From: an uncultured Lachnospiraceae bacterium
GTDB lineage: Bacteria > Bacillota > Clostridia > Lachnospirales > Lachnospiraceae
Reading direction: 5' to 3'
DNA length: 28,684 nucleotides
NCBI GenBank assembly: GCA_900554415.1
Contig: USGU01000023.1
Span: forward strand, 1-28,684
Shown here: positions 6,249-13,375 of the stretch, piece after piece
Layout: each line of letters opens with the position of its first letter
Numbering within the stretch: the first letter of the stretch is position 1
Translations under genes and position numbers: made by a program
The notes under the pieces: generated by a model
Seen by the model: the letters and a program-made list of their open reading frames with translations, nothing else
The model's database searches: none
What the model was told of the DNA's origin: nothing

Positions 6249-6962
6249 ATGCTTAATATTGAACATTTATCAAAAAATTATGGGGATAAGAAGGCCATAG
6301 ATGATTTAACTCTGCACATTAGTCCCGGTGAAATTTATGGTTTTATCGGTCATAACGGTGCAGGTAAGACAACGACCCTGAAATCTGTGGCGGGTATTTT
6401 GCAGTTTGATACTGGAGAAATTTATATTGATGGAAAATCCATTCGGACACAGCCATTGGAGTGTAAACGCAGCTTTGCTTACATCCCGGATAATCCTGAT
6501 TTGTACGATTATATGACAGGAATCAAATATCTGAATTTTATTGCGGATATTTTCGATGTCAGTGCTGCAGACCGGCAGATGCGTATCCGTAAATATGGCG
6601 ATCTTTTTGAATTGACAGGTGATCTGGCGCAGCCTATCGCTGCCTATTCCCACGGCATGAAGCAGAAGCTGGCGATTATTTCCGCATGGCTGCATCAGCC
6701 GAAGTTGATTCTTATGGATGAACCTTTTGTGGGGCTCGACCCCAAGGCATCACATTTGCTGAAAGGGATGATGCGGGAGGTCTGTGATGCGGGCGGTGCA
6801 ATTTTCTTCTCCACCCATGTACTGGAAGTGGCGGAAAAACTTTGCGACAAGGTTGCAATCATTAAGAACGGAAAGCTGATTCAATCAGGCACCATGGAGA
6901 CAGTCAAAGGCGATAATTCTTTGGAGGATGTATTTCTGGAGTTGGAGGGAGAATCATGTTAA
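6249..6962 (+). CDS. ABC transporter ATP-binding protein
   Basis: This 237-residue ATPase has Walker A GHNGAGKTT (residues 34-42), a signature region Y133-S-H-G-M in place of the usual LSGGQ, Walker B LILMDEP (153-159), a D-loop GLDP and the switch histidine His190 (STHVL). The Q-loop glutamine is replaced in a YIPDNP segment (about 78-83), a variation common in this exporter type. ATG 6249 follows AAAGGAGAAGAGT and gives the expected N terminus; an earlier in-frame start would add 12 odd residues. The gene overlaps the permease start by seven bases, so the two subunits are made together. The likely role is export, but the substrate cannot be read from sequence. Confidence 0.9.
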   Translation: MLNIEHLSKNYGDKKAIDDLTLHISPGEIYGFIGHNGAGKTTTLKSVAGILQFDTGEIYIDGKSIRTQPLECKRSFAYIPDNPDLYDYMTGIKYLNFIADIFDVSAADRQMRIRKYGDLFELTGDLAQPIAAYSHGMKQKLAIISAWLHQPKLILMDEPFVGLDPKASHLLKGMMREVCDAGGAIFFSTHVLEVAEKLCDKVAIIKNGKLIQSGTMETVKGDNSLEDVFLELEGESC

Positions 6963-8557
6963 AGCTTTTGTTAAAGAAACAGTTGCTTGAAATTTTTCAA
7001 GTCTATTTTTACGATGCTAAAAAGAACAAGGCTCGTTCCAAAATTTCAACAGTCATATATTTTGGCTTGTTTATTTTATTGGTTTTTGGACTTTTGGGCG
7101 GAATTTTTACATTACTTGCCACAAAATTATGCATTCCGCTGATTACAGTGGGGCTAGATTGGATGTATTTTGCATTGATGGGCCTGATTGCCGTACTGTT
7201 AGGAGCTTTCGGCAGCGTGTTTAACACTTATGCAGGCCTGTATCTGCCTAAGGACAACGATTTGCTTCTGTCGATGCCGATTCATGTTCCGACATTGGTG
7301 GCTGCACGCTTATTCGGAGTCTACCTGATGGGACTTCTGTATTCTGCTATTGTCATTTGCCCGGCGATTATTGTCTACTGGGTCACGTTAGGTGTTACGC
7401 TGTCAGCGGTTCTGGGTGGTTTACTGATGGTCCTGTTAATTTCTGTATTTGTACTGACCATATCCTGTGTACTGGGATGGATGGTGGCTAAAATCAGTCA
7501 GAAGCTAAAACATAAGAGCCTGATTACGGTGTTGGTTTCATTGATAGTTATCAGCGTATATTATTTTGTATATTTCAAGGCACTGAGCATGATTCAGAAT
7601 TTGCTGGAAAATGCTGTGGTTTATGGCGCACGGATCAAAGGGGCAGTTTATCCAGTGTACCTGTTTGGCAGAGTTGGCGTTGGTGATGCCAAGGCATCTG
7701 TAATTGTCTCTGTGGTAATTGCTGCGTTGTTTGGCCTGATATGGGTACTGCTTTCCCATAACTTTTTACAGATTGCAACTTCTACAGGAAAGGTGGTTCC
7801 AAAAGAATACCGGGAGATGCGCGGCAGACAGCGAAGCATCGATGCAGCATTACTGAACAGAGAATTTTCACGGTTCATTGCAAGTCCCGGCTATATGCTC
7901 AATTGCGGTCTTGGTACATTCCTAATGCCGCTTTGTGCGATTGTAGTGTTGTGGAAGGGAGGGGAGATGTTTGCAGTGCTGGATGCCATGTTTGTGGAAA
8001 CTGCAGGCAGTGTACCTTTGCTACAGTGCGTGGCGCTTTGTGGTCTTGTGTCTATGAATTTTATGACAGCGCCTTCTATATCTCTGGAGGGAAAAAGCCT
8101 TTGGTTACTGCAATCTCTTCCGGTGGAGCCATGGAAAATTTTCCGGGCAAAAATCAGGATGCAGCTTCTTTTAACTGGTTTGCCGATGCTCCTGTGTATT
8201 GTGTGTATGGCAGTGGTTTATCCTCTGCATTTAATGCAGTTGCTGATTCTGCTTTCTTTTGCAGGCTCCTATGTACTGCTCATAGCACTGGCTGGTCTGT
8301 TTTTTGGAGTTAAAATGCCGACATTGACATGGACCAACGAGATTATGGTTATCAAGCAGGGAGCACCGGTCATGATTACATTATTTGGTGGTTTCGGATA
8401 TGTGGTACTGCTGTTCGTTGGTTTTATGCTGCTGCCCGGATGGAAATTGGGCTTTTGCGGGTATATGAGCTGTTTTGCAGGGGCAAATCTGTTTCTATCC
8501 TTGTGGGCATGGCTGTGGCTGAAGAAAAAAGGTGTTGTCTGTTTTTCGACTCTGTAA
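6956..8557 (+). CDS. ABC exporter permease
   Basis: A 533-residue membrane protein with about 12-14 hydrophobic segments. Its N-terminal cytoplasmic stretch is basic (about residues 1-30, with KKNKARSK), and a large polar segment at about 278-310 (KEYREMRGRQRSIDAALLNREFSRF) splits the protein into two hydrophobic halves. This architecture fits the large ABC-2-like exporter permeases encoded beside a single ATPase. The ATG overlaps the ATPase gene by seven bases. Downstream, a 6-bp hairpin (8574-8588, loop TTT) lacks a T run and is a poor terminator. The block ends here, and the hppA promoter begins about 90 bases later. Confidence 0.82.
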   Translation: MLKLLLKKQLLEIFQVYFYDAKKNKARSKISTVIYFGLFILLVFGLLGGIFTLLATKLCIPLITVGLDWMYFALMGLIAVLLGAFGSVFNTYAGLYLPKDNDLLLSMPIHVPTLVAARLFGVYLMGLLYSAIVICPAIIVYWVTLGVTLSAVLGGLLMVLLISVFVLTISCVLGWMVAKISQKLKHKSLITVLVSLIVISVYYFVYFKALSMIQNLLENAVVYGARIKGAVYPVYLFGRVGVGDAKASVIVSVVIAALFGLIWVLLSHNFLQIATSTGKVVPKEYREMRGRQRSIDAALLNREFSRFIASPGYMLNCGLGTFLMPLCAIVVLWKGGEMFAVLDAMFVETAGSVPLLQCVALCGLVSMNFMTAPSISLEGKSLWLLQSLPVEPWKIFRAKIRMQLLLTGLPMLLCIVCMAVVYPLHLMQLLILLSFAGSYVLLIALAGLFFGVKMPTLTWTNEIMVIKQGAPVMITLFGGFGYVVLLFVGFMLLPGWKLGFCGYMSCFAGANLFLSLWAWLWLKKKGVVCFSTL

Positions 8558-8649
8558 TGGCAAGGTTATAAGAAGTTCTTTTAGAACTGAGGGAAATAGA
8601 AAATGGAATGAAAGAACTCCAATGAAACGTGAAAATAGCAAGACAGCTA

Positions 8650-8678
8650 TGGACATTTTCAGGAGGGTCAAGTATAAT
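8650..8678 (+). promoter_or_regulatory. Sigma-A promoter of hppA
   Basis: TGGACA (8650-8655) and a perfect TATAAT (8673-8678) are 17 bases apart. Transcription should start near 8685. Confidence 0.82.
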
Positions 8679-8684
8679 AAAAGG

Positions 8685-8707
8685 CAGACATTGTAAAATA
8701 ATGTCTG
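8685..8707 (+). promoter_or_regulatory. Hairpin at the 5' end of the hppA transcript
   Basis: CAGACATT (8685-8692) is perfectly complementary to AATGTCTG (8700-8707) across a 7-base loop. It starts at the predicted transcription start. It has no T run, so it is more likely a 5' stabilising hairpin or an operator than a terminator. Confidence 0.6.
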
Positions 8708-8754
8708 ATTAACTATTTCACATGTTAAAGAATTATCTAATAGGAGGAGAAAAC

Positions 8755-10737
8755 ATGGAAACATTTTTCAAAGTTGTTCCTGTGCTTGCCGTTGTAGCAT
8801 TACTTTTCGCTGCATATCTTGCATCAAAAGTTAACAAACAGGCTCCGGGAAATGACAGAATGAAAGAAATCGCTGGCAGTATCAGCGAAGGTGCGAGAGC
8901 ATTCTTAATGGCTGAATACAAGATTCTGATTGTATTCGTAGTTGTACTTTTTGTTTTAATTGGTGTAGGTATCGGTAACTGGGTAACAGCAGTCTGCTTT
9001 ATCTTTGGTGCCGGATTCTCTACAATTGCTGGATACATCGGTATGACAGTTGCTACAAAGGCAAATGTCAGAACTGCAAATGCAGCAAAAGAAAGCGGAA
9101 TGAACAAGGCACTTTCTATTGCATTTTCAGGTGGTGCAGTAATGGGAATGTGCGTTGCAGGTCTTGGTGTTTTAGGAGTAAGTGTTATTTACTTACTTAC
9201 TAAGAATGTAGATGTTCTTACAGGCTTCAGCCTTGGTGCATCTTCTATTGCTTTATTTGCCCGTGTTGGTGGTGGTATTTATACAAAAGCTGCTGACGTT
9301 GGAGCTGACCTTGTAGGTAAAGTTGAAGCTGGTATCCCGGAAGATGATCCACGTAACCCAGCCGTTATCGCAGATAACGTAGGTGATAACGTAGGTGACG
9401 TTGCCGGTATGGGAGCTGACTTATTTGAATCATATGTAGGAGCTTTGATTTCTGCACTTACATTAGGTGTAATTTACTTCGAAGTTCCTGGTGCAGTTTA
9501 TCCACTTATGCTTGCCGGATGTGGTCTTATCGCATCTATCCTTGGTACATTCTTTGTAAAGGGTGATGAAAATTCTAACCCACATAAAGCATTAAAAGCA
9601 GGTACATACGCTGCAAGTATTATCGTTGTTATTGTTTCTGTTGCTTTAAGTAAATATTTATTTGATGATTTTAAAGCAGCGATTGCAATTATTTCAGGAC
9701 TTATTGTTGGTCTTGCTATTGGTATCATTACAGAACACTATACATCTGGTGATTACAAGCATGTACAGGAAATCGCTGACCAGTCTGAAACTGGTGCAGC
9801 TACCACAATCATCAGTGGTCTTGCTGTAGGTATGAAATCTACAGGATGGCCAGTACTTCTGATTTGTGTAGGTATCTTTGTTGCATTTAAGGTATGCGGT
9901 CTTTACGGAATCGCGCTTGCTGCTGTTGGTATGCTTTCAACAACAGGTATTACTGTAGCAGTAGACGCTTACGGTCCAATCGCAGACAATGCTGGTGGTA
10001 TCGCAGAAATGGCTGGATTAGATCATTCTGTTCGTAACATTACAGACAAACTTGATGCAGTTGGTAATACAACAGCAGCTATGGGTAAAGGATTCGCAAT
10101 CGGATCTGCAGCTCTTACTGCACTTGCACTTTTCGTGTCATATGCAGAAGCTGTTCAGCTTAAAACAATTGATATCCTTGATAACCGTGTAATCATCGGT
10201 CTGTTTATCGGTGGTATGCTTCCATTCTTATTCTCAGCTATGACAATGTCATCTGTATCAAAAGCTGCATATCAGATGATTGAAGAAGTTAGACGTCAGT
10301 TTAGAGAAATGCCGGGAATCATGGAAGGTAAGACAAAACCAGACTACAAGTCATGCGTTGCTATTTCTACAACAGCAGCTCTGAAAGAAATGTTAGTTCC
10401 TGGTATTATGGCAGTTGTTTCTCCACTTGCTGTAGGTATCATTCTTGGTACAGAAGCTCTTGGCGGACTTCTTGCTGGTTCTTTGGTAACAGGTGTTATG
10501 ATGGCTATCTTCATGTCAAATGCAGGTGGTGCATGGGATAACGCTAAGAAATACATCGAAGATGGAAATCACGGTGGAAAAGGTAGCGAAGCTCATAAAG
10601 CAGCAGTTGTTGGTGATACAGTAGGTGACCCATTCAAAGATACGTCTGGTCCATCTATCAACATTCTTATCAAATTGATGACAGTTGTAGCATTAGTATT
10701 TGCTCCATTGTTTGTATCAATTGGTGGATTACTGTAA
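8755..10737 (+). CDS. hppA: Membrane-bound pyrophosphatase, K+-dependent ion pump
   Basis: The 660-residue enzyme hydrolyses pyrophosphate and pumps Na+ and/or H+ out of the cytoplasm. It has about 16 membrane helices. The substrate site is intact: the EGARAFL segment (residues 45-51), GGGIYTKAADVGADLVGKVE (172-191) and the DDPRNPAVIADNVGDNVGD acidic stretch (197-215). Near the C terminus VGDTVGDPFKDTSGPS supplies further metal ligands. In GNTTAA (437-442) an alanine stands where K+-independent enzymes have lysine, so it is predicted to be K+-dependent, as in clostridial Na+ pumps. The ATG at 8755 follows ATAGGAGGAGAAAAC. An in-frame ATG at 8722 has no such site. It is monocistronic, with its own promoter and a terminator at 10755. 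Confidence 0.97.
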   Translation: METFFKVVPVLAVVALLFAAYLASKVNKQAPGNDRMKEIAGSISEGARAFLMAEYKILIVFVVVLFVLIGVGIGNWVTAVCFIFGAGFSTIAGYIGMTVATKANVRTANAAKESGMNKALSIAFSGGAVMGMCVAGLGVLGVSVIYLLTKNVDVLTGFSLGASSIALFARVGGGIYTKAADVGADLVGKVEAGIPEDDPRNPAVIADNVGDNVGDVAGMGADLFESYVGALISALTLGVIYFEVPGAVYPLMLAGCGLIASILGTFFVKGDENSNPHKALKAGTYAASIIVVIVSVALSKYLFDDFKAAIAIISGLIVGLAIGIITEHYTSGDYKHVQEIADQSETGAATTIISGLAVGMKSTGWPVLLICVGIFVAFKVCGLYGIALAAVGMLSTTGITVAVDAYGPIADNAGGIAEMAGLDHSVRNITDKLDAVGNTTAAMGKGFAIGSAALTALALFVSYAEAVQLKTIDILDNRVIIGLFIGGMLPFLFSAMTMSSVSKAAYQMIEEVRRQFREMPGIMEGKTKPDYKSCVAISTTAALKEMLVPGIMAVVSPLAVGIILGTEALGGLLAGSLVTGVMMAIFMSNAGGAWDNAKKYIEDGNHGGKGSEAHKAAVVGDTVGDPFKDTSGPSINILIKLMTVVALVFAPLFVSIGGLL

Positions 10738-10754
10738 GAGTTAATGAAACTTAT

Positions 10755-10788
10755 ATGAGGCGTAGGATTTCCTATGCCTCATTTTTTT
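10755..10788 (+). terminator. Intrinsic terminator of hppA
   Basis: A 12-bp stem (10755-10766 with 10771-10782, one G-U) and a 4-base loop are followed by a T run to 10788. Confidence 0.93.
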
Positions 10789-10801
10789 AGGGTGGCAAAT
10801 T

Positions 10802-11578
10802 ATGATGACAGAATTAGAGCAATACTATAACAAATTTAATGAGGAAAAGCGTCTGAACAGCAGACATGGAAAAGTTGAATTTCTTACATCCATGAAATAT
10901 ATTCATCAGTACCTTGGGGATGATAAGACGAAGAAGATATTGGATGTAGGAGCAGGTACGGGAAGGTATTCCGTGGCACTTGCGGAAGAGGGCTATGATG
11001 TGACTGCAGTAGAACTGGTAAAATACAATCTGGGAATTCTGAAAAAGAAAAACAGTTCTGTAAAGGCTTATCAGGGAAATGCGCTGAAGCTTTCACGCTT
11101 CGGAGACGAAGAATTTGACCTTGTACTGGTGTTTGGACCTATGTATCACTTATATACCTTTGAGGACAAGGTAAAGACGCTTACAGAGGCGAAAAGGGTA
11201 GTCAAGAAGGACGGTGTTATTCTGGTTGCTTATCTAATGAATGAATATAGTATTCTGACTTATGGATTTAAAGAGAATCACATACTGGAATGTCTGGAGA
11301 ATGGAAAAATTACGAAAGAGTTTCGTGTCAATCCAGATAAAGAGGATTTGTATGATTATGTGCGTCTGGAAGATATTGCATCATATAATCAGGCTGCAGG
11401 ATTGAAGCGGGAGAAGATTATTTCCGCAGATGGTCCGGCAGACTATATGAGACAAATCTTAAATGCAATGGACGAACAGATTTATGAGAAGTTTATCGAG
11501 TATCATCTGGCAACATGTGAGCGGATGGAACTCATGGGAGCATGTGCACATACAGTGGATATTTTACGAAAAGAGTGA
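10802..11578 (+). CDS. Class I SAM-dependent methyltransferase
   Basis: The 258-residue protein has a Rossmann-type methyltransferase core. Motif I is ILDVGAGTGRYS (about residues 40-51) and the acidic end of strand 2 is in TAVELV (about 63-68). A QGNAL segment (about 83-87) and FDLVLVFGPMYHLYTFEDKV (about 98-117) form the post-II and motif IV region. The last third (about 175-255) is helical and may determine the substrate, which is unknown. Two adjacent ATG codons (10802, 10805) follow AGGGTGG; the first is used here. The start lies only 13 bases after the hppA terminator, so no separate promoter fits between them. Expression probably comes from read-through or from a promoter inside hppA. 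Confidence 0.85.
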   Translation: MMTELEQYYNKFNEEKRLNSRHGKVEFLTSMKYIHQYLGDDKTKKILDVGAGTGRYSVALAEEGYDVTAVELVKYNLGILKKKNSSVKAYQGNALKLSRFGDEEFDLVLVFGPMYHLYTFEDKVKTLTEAKRVVKKDGVILVAYLMNEYSILTYGFKENHILECLENGKITKEFRVNPDKEDLYDYVRLEDIASYNQAAGLKREKIISADGPADYMRQILNAMDEQIYEKFIEYHLATCERMELMGACAHTVDILRKE

Positions 11579-11580
11579 AC

Positions 11581-11620
11581 AAAAAGGACTGAAAGCATCT
11601 TTGATGATGCCTCAGTCCTT
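11581..11620 (-). terminator. Minus-strand terminator, distal end of the cold-shock transcript
   Basis: Bases 11584-11592 pair with 11612-11620, and 11595-11599 with 11606-11610, around a small loop. On the minus strand the stem runs into TTTTTG. On the plus strand no T run follows. It therefore most likely ends leftward transcription from the cold-shock gene, about 100 bases after its stop. Confidence 0.65.
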
Positions 11621-11634
11621 GTGAAAACTAAAGA

Positions 11635-11666
11635 ACCGCCGTGTACCGAACGGTATGCACGGTGGT
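11635..11666. other. Bulged hairpin in the convergent intergenic region
   Basis: ACCGCCGTG (11635-11643) pairs with CACGGTGGT (11658-11666), and TACCG (11644-11648) with CGGTA (11651-11655). The tip is two bases and there is a 2-base bulge at 11656-11657. The outer helix pairs fully only in plus-strand RNA, where one pair is G-U; minus-strand RNA has one A-C mismatch. Confidence 0.6.
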
Positions 11667-11668
11667 GT

Positions 11669-11707
11669 GAGCAGGAGGCTAATCAATTAATGATTAGCCT
11701 CCTGCTC
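11669..11707. repeat. Perfect 17-bp inverted repeat next to the cold-shock gene
   Basis: The 17-base arm 11669-11685 is exactly complementary to 11691-11707, with a 5-base ATTAA spacer. It begins 12 bases after the cold-shock stop codon. Neither strand has an adjacent long T run, so it is not a canonical terminator by itself. Confidence 0.9.
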
Positions 11708-11719
11708 GATTGTCACCAA

Positions 11720-11923
11720 TTATTCTACAACAACATTAACTGCCTGAAGTCCACGATTTCCTTCTGTGATTTCGAAAGATACATTCTGTCCTTCTTCTAA
11801 TGTCTTGTAACCTTCTCCTGCGATTCCTGAGAAATGCACGAATACGTCTTCGCCGTTTTCAGCGTTAGTGATGAATCCGTAACCCTTCTGAGAATTAAAC
11901 CATTTAACTGTTCCTTTGTTCAT
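11720..11923 (-). CDS. Cold-shock domain protein (CspA/CspB family)
   Basis: A single cold-shock domain of 67 residues, the usual length. It binds single-stranded RNA and DNA and melts mRNA structure. The RNP1-type motif KGYGFI (residues 13-18) and the RNP2-type motif VFVHF (27-31) are both intact, as is the N-terminal GTVKWFN. The ATG follows CAGGAGGGTTCAAGTATT on the minus strand. The leader is about 125 bases long and has a large hairpin (11972-12025). The downstream side is unusually structured (11581-11707). Both are consistent with RNA-level control, as known for other cold-shock mRNAs. Confidence 0.96.
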   Translation of the reverse strand: MNKGTVKWFNSQKGYGFITNAENGEDVFVHFSGIAGEGYKTLEEGQNVSFEITEGNRGLQAVNVVVE

Positions 11924-11971
11924 AATACTTGAACCCTCCTGAAATATAATTATGTCTGAAAAATATAAAAA

Positions 11972-12025
11972 TCACATATTTTCGTAAATCATCAAGGATA
12001 GTAAATGATTTACAAAAATATGTGA
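11972..12025 (-). promoter_or_regulatory. Long hairpin plus U tract in the cold-shock mRNA leader
   Basis: Bases 11972-11982 pair with 12015-12025 and 11984-11992 with 12005-12013, giving about 20 bp with one mismatch around a 12-base loop. Read on the minus strand, the stem is followed by ATTTTTATATTTTT and then, some 30 bases later, the ribosome binding site. This has the form of an attenuator or a temperature-sensitive leader. The function is inferred. Confidence 0.65.
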
Positions 12026-12056
12026 AATCTCAATCTTATCCAAAACACAAATATAG

Positions 12057-12083
12057 ATTATCACAATCCATTATTGATGTCAA
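12057..12083 (-). promoter_or_regulatory. Probable promoter of the cold-shock gene
   Basis: On the minus strand TTGACA (12083-12078) is followed after 15 bases by GATAAT (12062-12057), which is preceded by TG in the extended -10 position. TAATCT, two bases further on, gives 17-base spacing but is a weaker match. Transcription would begin near 12050, upstream of the leader hairpin. Confidence 0.6.
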
Positions 12084-12085
12084 AT

Positions 12086-12120
12086 AAAAAATAGAAGTTT
12101 TCAATGAGTGAAAACTTCTA
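12086..12120 (-). terminator. Intrinsic terminator of azlCD
   Basis: A perfect 12-bp stem (12092-12103 with 12109-12120, loop ATGAG) is followed on the minus strand by TTTTTTATTTG. It lies 20 bases beyond the azlD stop codon and only a few bases upstream of the cold-shock promoter. Confidence 0.9.
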
Positions 12121-12139
12121 AAAAAAATTGCCTTTTTTT

Positions 12140-12451
12140 CTACAATCCCGTGAATAATTCTACAATGAAAACCATGATACAAGAGAAAAGGGAAACGGTA
12201 ATGAGGCTCTTTTTCTTGTATGCCATAATCAGTGCAATGATAAAACCGGCCAGAGCAGACCAGATATTTGCAGTTGCTTCTAAGATGGCAGGAAAAGTCA
12301 TTACTGACAGTGTCACATAAGGAACATAATATAAGAATGACTTTATGTAGTTGTTCTGAATTTCCTTACGAATCAGTGTGAGTGGCAGGAGACGAATCAA
12401 ATAGGTCACACCGGCCATAACAAATATATAGATATAAATATTATGATTCAA
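12140..12451 (-). CDS. azlD: AzlD family branched-chain amino acid transport subunit
   Basis: The small membrane protein (103 residues) has about four hydrophobic segments and the AzlD-typical N-terminal VMAGVTYLIRLLPLTLIRKEI stretch, given here only to identify it. It is the minor subunit of the AzlCD exporter of branched-chain amino acids. I chose the TTG codon at 12451 because GGAGG lies nine bases upstream and the protein then begins NHNIYIYIFV, as relatives do. A longer frame from 12517 runs through azlC and adds a basic non-conserved stretch. The start overlaps the end of azlC by 11 bases, so translation is coupled. Confidence 0.86.
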   Translation of the reverse strand: MNHNIYIYIFVMAGVTYLIRLLPLTLIRKEIQNNYIKSFLYYVPYVTLSVMTFPAILEATANIWSALAGFIIALIMAYKKKSLITVSLFSCIMVFIVELFTGL

Positions 12452-13175
12452 TTTCCATAACCTCCGTCTTTTCTGTTTCTTCAGAAACCGGGAAGAAATA
12501 AGCGGCCACGCCTGCAATCAGGATGGTCAGGATGATAATACGGAAACCTGACGATATCTGGGATAATACAGGCAGTTTTGCAAATAGAAAACTCAGTCCC
12601 ATGGACAGAATAACAATTCCAGCAAGAACGCGGTTTTCCTTTGCAGGTGGAACGATGATTGCAATAAACATACCATAAAGGGCTACGCTTAAGGCACTTA
12701 CCATTCTGGCCGGAAGAATATTTCCGGATACTACACCAAAGAAAGTTCCCAGTACCCATCCGGGAACAGCTACGCTGATTGCTCCATAAGAATAGAATGG
12801 ATGCAGTTTTCCCTTCTGCGCTGCGGAAATTCCAAATATTTCATCTGTCACACCGTAAGAGATAAAAAAACGGTGGAAGGAGGGTGTGTTTTCATCCAGT
12901 TTCTGGGAAAGGGCGCAGGACATCAGGCAATAGCGAAGATTGATGATGAGCTGGGTAAATGCCATTTCCATATAAGATGCAGACGATGTAATCAAAGATA
13001 AACCTGCGAACTGTCCTGCACTGGTAACATTGGTGGCGGAGATGAGAACTGCTTCCCATGCAGACAGATTTGCATTTCTCGCCATGATACCAAATGTAAA
13101 TGAAACCGCAAAATAACCGAGACAGATTGGAATTCCGTCCCGGATTCCTGCGGCAAATGCTGTACGTCGATTCAT
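12441..13175 (-). CDS. azlC: AzlC family branched-chain amino acid exporter
   Basis: A 244-residue AzlC protein with about six to seven membrane segments. Characteristic regions are the N-terminal GIRDGIPICLGYFAVSFTFG (about residues 10-29), SATNVTSAGQFAGL (about 46-59) and INLRYCLMSCALSQKL (about 76-91). Together with AzlD it exports branched-chain amino acids and analogues. ATG 13175 follows AAAGAGGGTTTATC on the minus strand; an in-frame ATG at 13238 would add 21 residues across the predicted promoter. The last residues (ETEKTEVMEIES) are polar and overlap the azlD start. Confidence 0.92.
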   Translation of the reverse strand: MNRRTAFAAGIRDGIPICLGYFAVSFTFGIMARNANLSAWEAVLISATNVTSAGQFAGLSLITSSASYMEMAFTQLIINLRYCLMSCALSQKLDENTPSFHRFFISYGVTDEIFGISAAQKGKLHPFYSYGAISVAVPGWVLGTFFGVVSGNILPARMVSALSVALYGMFIAIIVPPAKENRVLAGIVILSMGLSFLFAKLPVLSQISSGFRIIILTILIAGVAAYFFPVSEETEKTEVMEIES

Positions 13176-13209
13176 GATAAACCCTCTTTCGTAATAAGAT
13201 AACCAGTTT

Positions 13210-13238
13210 ATTGTACCTAATAATTGGAAGAAGAACAA
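13210..13238 (-). promoter_or_regulatory. Probable sigma-A promoter of azlCD
   Basis: On the minus strand TTGTTC (13238-13233) and TACAAT (13215-13210) are 17 bases apart. The start would lie about 30 bases before the azlC ATG at 13175. Confidence 0.6.
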
Positions 13239-13290
13239 GAGATACTTTTAACTTCTTACCTATCTTTTTTCACATATTGCAAAAAAGGGA

Positions 13291-13319
13291 TAGAAATATA
13301 TAGCAGTTTCAGTTATAAT
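13291..13319 (+). promoter_or_regulatory. Probable promoter of the purine gene pair
   Basis: A perfect TATAAT (13314-13319) has the weak -35 TAGAAA (13291-13296) at 17 bases. The leader of about 50 bases is AT-rich, and I see no purine riboswitch in it. Confidence 0.5.
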
Positions 13320-13375
13320 ATAACTTATAAATACAAACCTAAAAATAAGTACAAATTATAAAAAGGAGAATCGGA

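Noticed and set aside
8574..8588. Terminator after the ABC permease
   Set aside because: The AGTTCT/AGAACT stem is six bases with a 3-base loop and no T run follows, so it does not qualify.
8755..10737. Several antisense frames inside hppA
   Set aside because: They are rich in Pro, Ser, Ala and Ile, as expected from reading membrane-protein codons backwards, and have no ribosome binding sites.
13320..13375. Purine riboswitch before the PurO-like gene
   Set aside because: The leader is only about 50 bases, AT-rich, and lacks the three-helix junction sequence of the purine aptamer.
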